A DNA stretch of 64,000 nt, taken from Russula earlei. Its lineage: Eukaryota; Basidiomycota; Agaricomycetes; Russulales; Russulaceae. Both the position numbers and the translations under genes were made by a program. The stretch lies in NCBI GenBank assembly GCA_025769875.1, contig JAGFNK010000180.1, forward strand, positions 30,495 to 94,494. The letters run 5' to 3'. Below are positions 55,394-64,000 of this stretch, in pieces. Every line of letters starts with the position of its first letter. Position 1 is the first letter of the stretch. The notes beneath the pieces are model-generated. The model had not been told where the DNA came from, did no database searches, and saw only the letters and a program-made list of their open reading frames with translations.

Positions 55394-55784
55394 CAGAGCT
55401 ACTGGGTTGGTTTTCTGTCATTGTTCTCCATGTGCGTGTGCGCCGAACGTCTTTTTCCACTTCTGTGGGGTGTCTGCATTCACTATAGACGTTGCCAGGA
55501 TGGGTAGGTACTTTCCTCAACCGCTGAGACCTTCGAAGAGGTACAGGTGCTTCAACAGGAGGAGGGGACGGTGTAGGAGGGACAGGTGTTTGCTTGCGTT
55601 CCTCTTCTTCTGGCGCCAGTATAGGCTGCTCATCGTCCTCACTTTTGATTGTAGGGAATGGGTCGTCAACACCAGGAATGGTGTCTTCGACAGGTTGTTG
55701 CGGTAGTTCCACATGCGGTTCATTAATCCACGTGGTACCTTTAGTGCGCGCTTTGTCGACATTTGGGGTACAGGGTCTCGTCAT
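55311..55784 (-). CDS. Copia B pol linker
   Basis: Pro/Glu-rich segment (EEERKQTPVPPTPSPPPVEA, LRRSQRLRKVPTHPGNVY) between integrase and RT. At about 55423-55432 it shows the uninterrupted form of the site where the solo LTR sits in copy A. Confidence 0.65.
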   Translation of the reverse strand: MTRPCTPNVDKARTKGTTWINEPHVELPQQPVEDTIPGVDDPFPTIKSEDDEQPILAPEEEERKQTPVPPTPSPPPVEAPVPLRRSQRLRKVPTHPGNVYSECRHPTEVEKDVRRTRTWRTMTENQPSSSGEGSMSGSAVPGPYPPVILDDQPAASL

Positions 55785-55907
55785 ACAGGGGCAGTAGCAT
55801 TAGTGTAAAGCGTATTATTTGGGAGCCTCATGAAGAGTGAGGCTTTGATCCCCTCAGTATGACCAAGGTAGATCATCAGCTCGCTTTTAGGCGAAAAGCT
55901 TATTGAC

Positions 55908-56504
55908 TCAACGCTTTTCTGGTATGTGCACATATGCACCGCAACCAAATACTCTGAGGTGTGAGATATCAGGGACCTCGTTCTTTAGGACTTCGTAGGG
56001 TGTACACCATTGAAGGCGTTTGGCAGGTGTCCTATTGTAACAGTGTGTCCCATGATTCACTGCAAATTCCCACCAGGAGGGAGGTAGACAAGCTTCAAGG
56101 CGCATTGCCTGAGCTTTGTCCATTACAGTGTGCATAAAGCGCTCTGCACGTTCATTCTGTTGTGGAGTGTATGGGGCGCTTTGCAGGATTTTAATTCCTT
56201 CGTCCTTTAGGACATTATCAAAGGCCTCGGACTTGTACTCTCCGCCAGCATCGGACATCCACTCTTTGATTCCTGCTTTGAATTGGTTTTCGACCATAGC
56301 AAGGAATTGCTTGATGGCCATTATGGTCAACTTTTTATTTTTTAGGAGTGTGATCCATGCATAGGAGGAATAATCGTCAATGAAGCTGATGAAATATTCG
56401 TACTTATGATACGACTTCCCTGGGAAACTCTTAAGGTCCGAGTGAATACGCTCGAATGGTGCGGAAGCATGAGTTTCAGAAGGGGGGTGTGCAGATCCAG
56501 GCAT
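55908..56504 (-). CDS. Copia B integrase core
   Basis: 198 codons with HSDLKSFPGKSYHKYEYFIS (first catalytic Asp region), FIDDYSSYAWITLLK, WMSDAGGEYKSEAFDNVLKD (second Asp), YTPQQNERAERFMHTVMDK (Glu) and LRVFGCGAYVHIPEK. All three catalytic acidic residues are present in this open frame. Confidence 0.8.
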   Translation of the reverse strand: MPGSAHPPSETHASAPFERIHSDLKSFPGKSYHKYEYFISFIDDYSSYAWITLLKNKKLTIMAIKQFLAMVENQFKAGIKEWMSDAGGEYKSEAFDNVLKDEGIKILQSAPYTPQQNERAERFMHTVMDKAQAMRLEACLPPSWWEFAVNHGTHCYNRTPAKRLQWCTPYEVLKNEVPDISHLRVFGCGAYVHIPEKR

Positions 56505-56551
56505 TTTGCCTTGTGCGCAGCCAGGACATACCGGCTGTTCCTGAGGGATTT

Positions 56552-57079
56552 TCAGGTCTTCAGGGAGACCCTTGGTATGTGTCTTAGGGAAATATGTCTA
56601 TTATTCCCTAATGCATGCATCCCTTGTTGTAGAAACTCCCCCATAGATAATATCCGAGTGTTAATCTTCGGAATATAGAGAACAGGAGAAATGCGCGTGA
56701 CAACTTGTTTAGAGTTGACAGTGTGCCGAAGCAACACAGCACCTTTGCCTTCCACATATATTGTGTTATCGGCAGTTTTAACAGGGGATCTTTCGTGCGG
56801 CAAAGCCGGCGTATACTCTATAAAGTCTTTTATTTCGAAGGTGAAGTGTGCTGACGCGCCAGAGTCAAGGAGCCATAAGGATCCCATTCTACTCAAGTCA
56901 TGCTTTCCTCTACATCTCAAACAATTTGTGTTACATTCACTATGCAGGGAACTACTTCCTGCACTAATTTGTACATTGTGCGATACAAGCGAACACTTAT
57001 TAGACATATCTAGCCCACTTTGGGGCTGGGGAGATGCTAAAAGGTTCTTTAGCGAGTGAAAAGAGAGAGGGAGGCGCAC
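56552..57079 (-). CDS. Copia B protease and start of pre-integrase
   Basis: Retropepsin-type active site LWLLDSGASAHFTF, then the GAG-pre-integrase lead (TDNTIYVEGKGAVLLRH-like, LYIPKINTRILSMGEFL). The reading then jumps from GNNRHISL to RHIPRVSL, where copy A has the HQRLGH motif and its surroundings. That marks a deletion near 56585. Confidence 0.72.
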   Translation of the reverse strand: MRLPLSFHSLKNLLASPQPQSGLDMSNKCSLVSHNVQISAGSSSLHSECNTNCLRCRGKHDLSRMGSLWLLDSGASAHFTFEIKDFIEYTPALPHERSPVKTADNTIYVEGKGAVLLRHTVNSKQVVTRISPVLYIPKINTRILSMGEFLQQGMHALGNNRHISLRHIPRVSLKT

Positions 57080-58350
57080 GCACGCTTCATTATCTTCGGG
57101 GTCACTGCCCCAATCAAGCGCTTCATCCGACGGAGTTGGAGCACGCTCAGGGGTGGCAGCACCTTCTGGGATACCGTCATATATGTTGAATAATCCAATG
57201 TGTTTGTTTGTGCGAAGTCACCATCATCCTGGTCCATAGGCTCAGGGACGGGCGACAGTAGTTTGACTGCACTTGACGAGGCAGTGGATTGAGTCAAGAT
57301 CTGCTGCTCGAGGGTCTTGACTGTCTGTATAGTGGGAGTTACCCCAAGATCATCAGCAAGATCAAGCGCTTTGTTTAAGGCCTTGTAAGGGCCGTGAGTG
57401 CGTTTGCTAGGGTCAGTCGCAGTAGGGACGGTACATTGTTGGATCCCCGAGGGACCCAGATGGGCGACGGTGGTAATGGTCAGGAGTGGGAGTGCGGCAA
57501 CATCTGCAATGTGGGAGTGTCCGGGACCATGGCTGTGATCAGCCTTCTCCTTGCCTTTCCCTTTTCCTTTGCCACCATGCTTACCGCGCTGGCACTTGTC
57601 CTTATCTTCATCACACTTGGGCTTATTGCCCTGCTGCTGATTGGAGAAGGAGGGGTCACCATGCTTGCACTTGACAGCTGAAAGCTTCTGCACGCTGTGC
57701 TTCTTGCCTGTTCCGCGATTGATCTCAGTTTGATATTGAGAGACGATAGCCTCTCGGACGTCCTTAGCATTAAGGTCGGCCACTTCATAGTTCTGAGTAA
57801 CAATGTGGACAAGCATTTCCCATTTCTGGGGAATGGCGGCAAGCATGATGAGCGCCTGCAGGGTGTCAGGAATGGGAAGGGAGGAGGCAGTGAGACGCTG
57901 GAATGCAGCGTGTATCTGATCTATTTGTGGGCCAGGATGTTGGCTCGGGTTAATGCGAATGGAGATGGCTTCTTTAAAGTCCTTATAGATGCTAACTGTG
58001 GTCGCCGTGCCATAAAGGGTTTCAAGGCGATTCCAGATAGTTTCAGCATTATCCAAAGACATAAGATCTTGTTGGATCATGATGCTCGATCTAAGGACCA
58101 TATGACTGACTGCCATATCATTTCCTTTGTTCCATTCTCTCAGGGCTACAATAGCGGCAGCCTGGGCAGCAATCTCTTCAGCAAGAGGCGCCTGAGGAAG
58201 TCCAGGAAGGACTGGCAGTTCAAATGTGCCATTGCAATAACCCCACAGTCCAACAGACATGAGGTAGGCTTTCATAGCCTTTGACCAAATACCATAGTTT
58301 GCGCCATCAAGGATGGGGACAACAGGCGCAGAGGGTTGAGATGACGACAT
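57049..58350 (-). CDS. Copia B Gag protein
   Basis: 433 codons, uninterrupted. The N-terminus (ILDGANYGIWSKAMKAYLMS) and the middle (WNRLETLYGTATTVSIYKDF, DLNAKDVREAIVSQYQTEI) are typical of copia Gag capsid domains. The basic segment with GKGKGKGKEKADHSHGPGHS probably binds RNA; no standard CCHC knuckle is visible. The start at 58350 lies 155 bases inside the primer site, as expected for the first gene of the element. Confidence 0.82.
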   Translation of the reverse strand: MSSSQPSAPVVPILDGANYGIWSKAMKAYLMSVGLWGYCNGTFELPVLPGLPQAPLAEEIAAQAAAIVALREWNKGNDMAVSHMVLRSSIMIQQDLMSLDNAETIWNRLETLYGTATTVSIYKDFKEAISIRINPSQHPGPQIDQIHAAFQRLTASSLPIPDTLQALIMLAAIPQKWEMLVHIVTQNYEVADLNAKDVREAIVSQYQTEINRGTGKKHSVQKLSAVKCKHGDPSFSNQQQGNKPKCDEDKDKCQRGKHGGKGKGKGKEKADHSHGPGHSHIADVAALPLLTITTVAHLGPSGIQQCTVPTATDPSKRTHGPYKALNKALDLADDLGVTPTIQTVKTLEQQILTQSTASSSAVKLLSPVPEPMDQDDGDFAQTNTLDYSTYMTVSQKVLPPLSVLQLRRMKRLIGAVTPKIMKRACASLSLFTR

Positions 58351-58504
58351 TGTAGCTGTTAGAAGAGGGCTTAGAGGTCATCAGTAAGAGTATTGTATTC
58401 AAACAAGCCGACATAGTCTCCCCATAGGGTAGACTAGCTTGCCACAGCATGCAGGCTTCAGGGATGCTTCACCATCGTTGCAGCCGATGAAGGCGCATGG
58501 CTTG

Positions 58505-58518
58505 CAGGGCCCATAACC
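58505..58518 (-). promoter_or_regulatory. Primer binding site of copia B
   Basis: Minus-strand GGTTATGGGCCCTG directly follows the 5' LTR. It is identical over 14 bases to the site of copia 1 at 19360-19373. Confidence 0.65.
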
Positions 58519-58903
58519 TGTTGCGCAGCATAGAGCGCAGCTAACAGGCCAAGCAACCCACCTTAGAGGTTGTGCTAATGCTCAAGTGATATTGGGGTGT
58601 AGAGCGATATGTATACTCGTCTACATGTATGATATTTATACCTCTATGACCCAGGGCTGTTCCTAAGTCCAAAAGAGGTGACTACAGGTGTCCACTATAT
58701 CGCGCATTCAGTGACGCATGATGTGGAAACATTCTAGACACAGCATAAGGCTGCATCTTGTGATAGATAGCGTAGTATGCGTAACCCTATTGCCATAAGC
58801 GCATATACTAAAGTTCTGTCTAACACGTAACATCTATGAGCGGATCTTGAACCTTGTATGAAGGTCTTCACCTTCTTTGATCTGTTCGGGTTCCAGTTCA
58901 ACA
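58519..58903 (-). repeat. 5' LTR of copia copy B
   Basis: 385 bp, plus-strand ends TGTTGCGCAGC and GTTCAACA. It keeps many CpG sites, including GCGCAG and TCGCGCATTC. Confidence 0.88.
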
Positions 58904-59591
58904 GAGATTGCATTTCTTTTTTGGTAGGGGAAAAAAGTAAGGAGTTATCTTATTATTAACTCACTTAAATAACTAAGTTAACACGTGATTGAAGTCCCGA
59001 TTCTCTTGCCGACACAATCGCCTTTTATGGTAATTCAACCCACCGCTGTCAAGACTGGCGATCGCATAGACAGGTTGCCGACGTCGCGATCACGTGATTC
59101 GGCACCGCCTAATCCGTTGGCCGGCGGATGCGAACCAACCACAATTTTCGAATCGCCAGGGAGCAAGCCAACGAGAGTGAGTAGAGAGTGATAATGACGT
59201 TAAGTCGGCTAGCTGTTGCGCGGGCACAACGCAGGTCCTTCTCACTGGCAAACTACTGTGAGAAGGACAACCTTCTCTCTGCCAGGTCTTTACTTCAGGT
59301 TGTTTTATGAAAAGCTCGCGGAAACGACTGATATCGTCTGTGCTCATTTGCTTCAGAGGAATTTAATGCAGCTTCCGAGCACGAAGCCTACTCTCATGTC
59401 CAGATGTTCGGCACTGGCACCCCTTTCTGTGCCACGACCTTTTGTATTCTCATGTTCCAAACATCCAGCATGACAATAACACAGCTAAGCGACTCCACGG
59501 CAAGTAGCCGGATCAGCACGGAGGCAGACAACCTGTGTCGGGATACATCGTTAAAACCAGCATTTGAGGTGGACGGTTTCCGTGGCTATCC
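58904..59591. other. Intergenic DNA with a possible eroded gene duplicate
   Basis: No intact gene. Around 59150-59210 the sequence GGGAGCAAGCCAACGAG...GTAGAGAGTGATAATGACG resembles 60334-60393 of the membrane protein gene, suggesting a decayed partial duplicate. The rest shows nothing recognisable. Confidence 0.35.
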
Positions 59592-61298
59592 TCATTTCTC
59601 CACGCCCCTCTCCACATCGCCCAGTCCGTGAGGACCGTCATGCATCTTCCCGTCCGCGACGACGAATGAGTCAAAATGACCCCTCCGCGGAGATGGATAC
59701 TGTTCGCTATTAGTGTGCACGGAAACCTCCATCCGACCGAGCGGAATGGGAGAAACCCAGATCTCATTGGTCTCTGCAGTGCTGAGAGCACTTCTTTTGG
59801 GGAGTGAGACAGAACTATCGACAACAGTTAGATAAAGGGAGAAAGGGGGGACAAGGCTGTCTTACATGTCTCTAGAGCCGTAGTCTGACAAGGAGCGATA
59901 CATCCTAGTTGCGGCAATCGTCACAGTGACCAGAGCAGGTGTCTGGAACATCTGCCAAAAGGCGTGACAATTCCAATCATACTCATAGCAAAAACGGACA
60001 TACAAGGTTGAACGGAGCTGATATTTTGACCAGTCAGCATAATCTTTGATAGACCGGAGAGGAGGAAAAGTACGATTCAGATTCAACGAAAGGAACAACT
60101 GTGACATGAGATTGAGATGAGCGACTGGAAGCAGAGGGAACACAAGAAGCTGCCAGACGTACCACAGCCGGGACGTAGGCGACGGTGGCAAGTAATAGCC
60201 AAATGAGACCCTGACGATAAGTGGTTGCATTCGGAAGATCAAAAGCATCAAAAACAAGGTGTGCCACAACCCTACCTGTTTCCAAAGGAAGCGAGTCAGA
60301 CTAGATGGTCCACCTTCTTTGAAGCGCCAGCGGAGCAAGCCAATGAGGATGATAAGAAGCAAGACCAAGTCGGTAGAGAGTGCGATAATGATGGCCAGTT
60401 TACTGTCTGCCGAGTTGAGCACATCGCAGGCGTTTGTCAAAGGCGACCATACACTGTGCATCTAGGGGATAAGTAAGCCAAGGTGGTCCAGAATGACTAG
60501 AGCTGAACACTTCACTAGCACGACACCTGACGGCGAACCATATATATGAGTGATTTATCATTTGCGCGAGGGACTTGCCATGAATGAGGGTCCCAACGTA
60601 GGCCACCCATATGCCCAATACGATCGCAGAAACAATATAATTTCTGTTCCAAACTGCAATCCTGAAACCTCCATGAGTACCTTTCTTCGAGAAGATTACT
60701 GTACATATGGCGGGCGTACGCGCGAATGACGATCAATAACGAGGCGGTTGCAGCGGCAGTATAAGCAAAGATCTAAGTACATGAGATCCAAAGTGTTGAG
60801 CGTTCTCTTCCGAGTATATTTAAGGAGGCGCTCACAGCTTCAAAATTGACCCAGAGCTTGGCAGCAGTCAATCAGATCGCGGAACATGTAAGCAAACGTG
60901 GAATGCGGAGTCACCTGACAGTTAATCGGTCGGGAAGAGTCAAAGCCGATCATATTAACGATCATGGCGAGAAGGGTGGAAATGCGGGTCAAGGAGTATA
61001 TCTATACCGGGCGAGAATCAGTCGGCAAAATAAATCTAGAGAAGGGTCTTTTGCTCCAGACCCATATAGTCCACCGGTAAGGACGATGCCCTCTGATGAC
61101 ACTCCACTCATAGTCGAGGGTAGTGACGAATTCCCAGCTGGAATAGCGGGGTGAGTTACGTGAAGCCCGAGGGGTGAGAGGCGGGCGGTAAGACAGACGC
61201 ACATGTACAGACCATCTACGGTGTGCCAGAGCTTCACGACCGACCCTGGCGAAGACCGACCAGTTCATGAGATTCTAATTACCTGAGACAGCATACAT
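59592..61298 (-). CDS. Multipass (7TM-like) membrane protein of a mushroom family
   Basis: Modelled with 13 exons: 61298-61283, 61245-61203, 61137-61062, 61001-60915, 60856-60836, 60772-60720, 60661-60527, 60453-60276, 60210-60163, 60098-60074, 60017-60004, 59951-59866, 59814-59592. They sum to 1005 nt (334 residues plus stop) and all introns have GT...AG ends. Landmarks are LYIWEFVTTLDYEWSVI, HRPYRWTIW, NMIGFDSSRPINC, ATASLLIVIRAIAVWNRN, NACDVLNSADSKLAIIIALS, a hydrophobic LVLLLIILIGLLRWRF, LIWLLLATVAYVPAV, MFQTPALVTVTIAATRMYRS and a polar cytosolic-type tail. Several hydrophobic stretches fit about seven membrane spans. The family is frequent in mushrooms but has no known function. The first 16-nt exon is the least certain; the rest is strongly supported by frame and motif. 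Confidence 0.78.
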
Positions 61299-63349
61299 AC
61301 AAAAATCCTGTATGACCACAACTGGATCGTTGAAATCTACCCATTCTTGCAGGGAATTTGAACGATTGGTGAGGATAAGACGATGGTGGGATTGAAGAAC
61401 GAAATCCCAGAACGCCTAGTGTCAGTGGTATCTGACAACAGGCTATATAGACACCCTCGAGCCGCAGATCAGAAGTTACAGAAGATTCCCAGGGTGAAGG
61501 CGCCAGTTGACTGTCCTAGGGAGCTTTTTGATTGTTACTTGGAAACCGCAAATACAGTTGAACTGGGAATCTGAATAGAAAGTCCAGCATATGTATGTCA
61601 TGATCGGACACACTTGGAAGACCAAGACCTTGTTCACATATGAGCCACCACGCTCTCTCGCCATACCTTCCTACTGTGGTATTTGAGTTGATTGATTCCA
61701 CTAATGCCTCCGAGAAACCTTAAGATAAGCATTGTTGCATCGATTCGCCGTTCAGACGTCATTTGTAAAGTCAAATGCTTCGAGGTGAACAGCTGAGTTC
61801 CTCTGAGTGGCAAGACTGAGACACTAGAACGTGGGGGCAACGCTATTGGTGGAATTCCACAAAAGCAAGCCGGACATTTGCGCTGAAATCAACATTCCGT
61901 CATCCATCAACTCCGACTGCCGTTTTTGTGAACCCAGGAACTCAGACCTCACATCAATGATGTTCTCCTTGATGTTCGTCCTCTTCACTACACAACTCTA
62001 TCTTAATGATATTATGTGTTGAGAGATGACACCGAACAAGCTTATGGGCTGGGGTCAGCTGCTCGACGGTTGATGCGCCGTTGGTTTGGTAGTTAACGCT
62101 ATTTCGCTATCACCCATACATGGCACCGAGGCTCTGCCTCCGCCGCTCAGTCACCAGTTAGAGTATTACTGATGAGATTGGAGACACTAATTTATCAAGT
62201 CCGGTCGATAAGACATATCCGTCACAGCAAGGAGGTAAAAAGTTTCAAGGGGATCGTGTTCATAAAACTTTGTCAACAACTTGAAGCAACGTGGACATGA
62301 TGACGAGGGACTCGACACCCCCTGTTATAAGACAAGTTTAAACCCGCGCCCAGCTCGGAGAAGACTCTCGAATCTCTCACACTGACGTATCAATCTGATC
62401 TAATAATTTTGAAGCCGACACGTCAACTCATGCATCAGTAACTGGTAACGGCGGCCACCTGTTGCCTTACTAAGTAGCTGGTGAGCGCACTTTACGTTTG
62501 TATGTAGCTTTGTGTTCCTCACCTACGTAGCCAGTGTTGAGGCGGATTAAAGCTGGCGCCATGGTCAGCTTCCAACCCTAACCTTGAGGCACCTCACCTC
62601 ATTCACTCTGTACACCAAACCACCAATTTCAATCTTACTCAATAGCAGATAAAAAGAATTTGCACCTTTCGTCGCTTTACCAGACAACTTTTAATTACTT
62701 GTGCTAGTGGGCCATTGCTTCGTATGGCCTATCTAGTTTCTTTTCATCATATTAACTGTTATGTCCATATTAAAAATTTGGGATCCCCAGAGCTGCCTCC
62801 ATTTGGACCTTGCTTATCTGATAAATAAGTAATTGTACGTGCGTGTTTCTCCTTTTCGTTCAATCACTTCCATCCTTCCAGATGCTTCCACCATGATACC
62901 CTTTTCAAGACCCCCAAGCCACCTCTGTGATTGACATGCCAGTTACCTCAGCCCTTTCCTTTCCCCACGCGACACGTGTTTTTACGCAACCAGAAGTTTT
63001 TCACGCATGCTTTTTTTTCATTTTCCTTGTCTCCGAAGAAACCATCATATCTGCCGCATCCAATCTCTCATGGTCAACAATGCCCTTTATAATGCAATCT
63101 CTTAGCCTGCCTCCCTTTCACCCACAGTCGAGCTAAAATGTATCACATGTCTTTGGTGCGTCTCATGTATTCTCCCAATTTGCACCCCTTTATTTTCCGT
63201 GACACTACATGCCGCGACCTCCTGTTGCGCCCCAGATGGCCGATGAGTGTGGTTCCCAAGAAATGGTCGGCCTCACGCATGCTATCTACATCTCGGTACG
63301 TGGCCATATATTTTCATGCTCGCGCCATCCGTATACGAGTCATTTCATC
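61299..63349. other. No recognisable gene; intron-like repeat near 62836
   Basis: Open frames of 60-70 codons only, without domains. A pyrimidine-rich stretch GTGCGTGTTTCTCC...CCATCCTTCCAG at about 62838-62880 resembles the intron-like modules elsewhere and is followed by TTCAAGACCCCCAAGCC, like TTCAAGACTCCCAAGC at 35608. Confidence 0.35.
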
Positions 63350-64000
63350 TTAATCATACAGCCAAAATTGAGTTATCAAGACTAATTGATGACCCATTTG
63401 ATGATTCATATACAAGGGAACTACTGGTGAATATCCATCACGGAACCACACCAGACCATGTCCGCTTATAACCCTGACAGTGAAATGCTCATCTGTGTAG
63501 TACATTACAACTCGTAGATCATACCGTCGACGCGATCCTGCAACATCAATAACCAGTGTGGGATCGGCGCATCTATTCCCCGCCATAACTCAATTGCCAG
63601 TATAGGTGGATGAACAAAGAACGAACTGACGTTCATCACACTCGGGACATGTCATCAACAATTGGGGTTGCGAGGTCAATATACTGTCGCACCGTATAGC
63701 CTTCAGGGGCGCCGGGCGTCCAAATTTCACATGACATCGCTCCGGGGATCCTTCGATCAGCCGAATGTGGCAGAGGCATGTGGCCAAGTCGTGCTCTGCT
63801 CCGAACATCTGAACACACAAACAAAAAACACACAACACATTTAAGCCAAACAACGATAGATTGCACATTTCCTACGGTTGTGGGCCAGAAATCCCACTGC
63901 GAAAAAATGGCCTAAGAACCTCGTTCTCTAAGAGAACTCGGAATCTGTATCTTGCATAGTCCTAGTCATTGTAGGTGCAGCAACCAATACATTTGAAATG
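63350..64000 (-). pseudogene. Fragment resembling ubiquitin hydrolase-like C-terminal domain
   Basis: Pieces in two frames read in order (minus strand): PPILAIELWRGIDAPIPHW, then RRYDLRVVMYYTDEHFTVRV with SGHGLVWFRDGY. The pattern (L-R-G/V-V-I/M-Y-Y/H...H-F-T-x-R-V...V-W-x-x-D-G) resembles the last part of C19-type ubiquitin hydrolases and of a mushroom family with that fold. A TGTCCCGAGTGTGATG stretch upstream would give a CPEC motif. The gene runs beyond the window or is broken; a frame change near 63560 could be an unrecognised intron. Confidence 0.4.

Larger units (their letters stand above)
53232..58903 (-). mobile_element. Ty1/copia element copy B, with both LTRs
   Basis: LTRs 53232-53615 (3', 384 bp) and 58519-58903 (5', 385 bp), minus orientation. 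The primer site GGTTATGGGCCCTG lies at 58505-58518, next to the 5' LTR. Gag is intact (433 codons); protease, integrase, RT and RNase H are present but frameshifted, and the pre-integrase motif is deleted near 56585. Flanks do not show a target duplication (CCGAG on the left, GAGAT on the right), so at least one end has been rearranged. Confidence 0.88.

Noticed and set aside
57697..58284. 195-codon plus-strand frame
   Set aside because: Antisense of the intact copia B Gag frame.

Overview
The window is nuclear DNA from a basidiomycete fungus, most likely a mushroom-forming agaricomycete. The evidence is short introns (35-73 bp) with GT...AG borders and fungal branch-point-like motifs, two genes of the fungal FunK1 protein kinase family, a multi-exon multipass membrane protein of a family common in mushroom genomes, and a dense layer of transposable elements typical of these genomes (CACTA/Tnp2, Ty3/gypsy chromovirus, Ty1/copia, Tc1-like). 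No rRNA, tRNA, CRISPR or prokaryotic operon structure was seen. The species cannot be named from sequence alone.

Layout. 1-2078: FunK1 kinase on the minus strand, running off the left edge. 2079-4770: GC- and CpG-rich low-complexity DNA. 4771-5571: minus-strand gene for a Band 7/flotillin-type coiled-coil tail. 5572-10216: unrecognised and repetitive DNA with intron-like pyrimidine-rich modules. 10217-12580: second FunK1 gene, broken by two stops. 13193-15458: remnant of a hypothetical gene split by a copia-type solo LTR. 15850-24014: CACTA (Tnp2) transposase gene, split by a complete but decayed copia element (18879-23726) and ended by a gypsy insertion. 24015-33469: Ty3/gypsy chromovirus on the minus strand, whose 5' LTR is split by a solo LTR. 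33470-44555: dispersed repeats, a possible TIR element, a Tc1-like transposase carrying a fold-back insertion, and a decayed SAM-like gene. 44556-58903: two inverted copies of an LTR-rich module and two related copia copies (A, 47311-51658; B, 53232-58903), with two more solo LTRs. 59592-61298: apparently intact 13-exon membrane protein gene. 63350-64000: fragment resembling a ubiquitin-hydrolase C-terminal domain.

Apparently intact host genes are few: the left FunK1 kinase, the 7TM-like gene and perhaps the SPFH-tail gene, all near the edges. The middle of about 45 kb is a nested transposon graveyard. Insertion order can be read: the solo-LTR family (perfect 5-bp target duplications) entered gypsy, a second LTR module and copia A after those were in place; copia 1 and gypsy entered the CACTA element. 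Copies differ mainly by loss of CpG, and several stop codons fit CGA to TGA change, which suggests methylation-linked or RIP-like decay.

No convincing new defence, metabolic or signalling system was found. The most notable items are a chromovirus whose pol protein continues past the chromodomain into a long tail with a second CCHC knuckle, a shared half-tRNA-type primer site in two copia lineages, structured hairpins kept in copia LTRs, an intron-like repeat family, and a 14-nt micro-exon.
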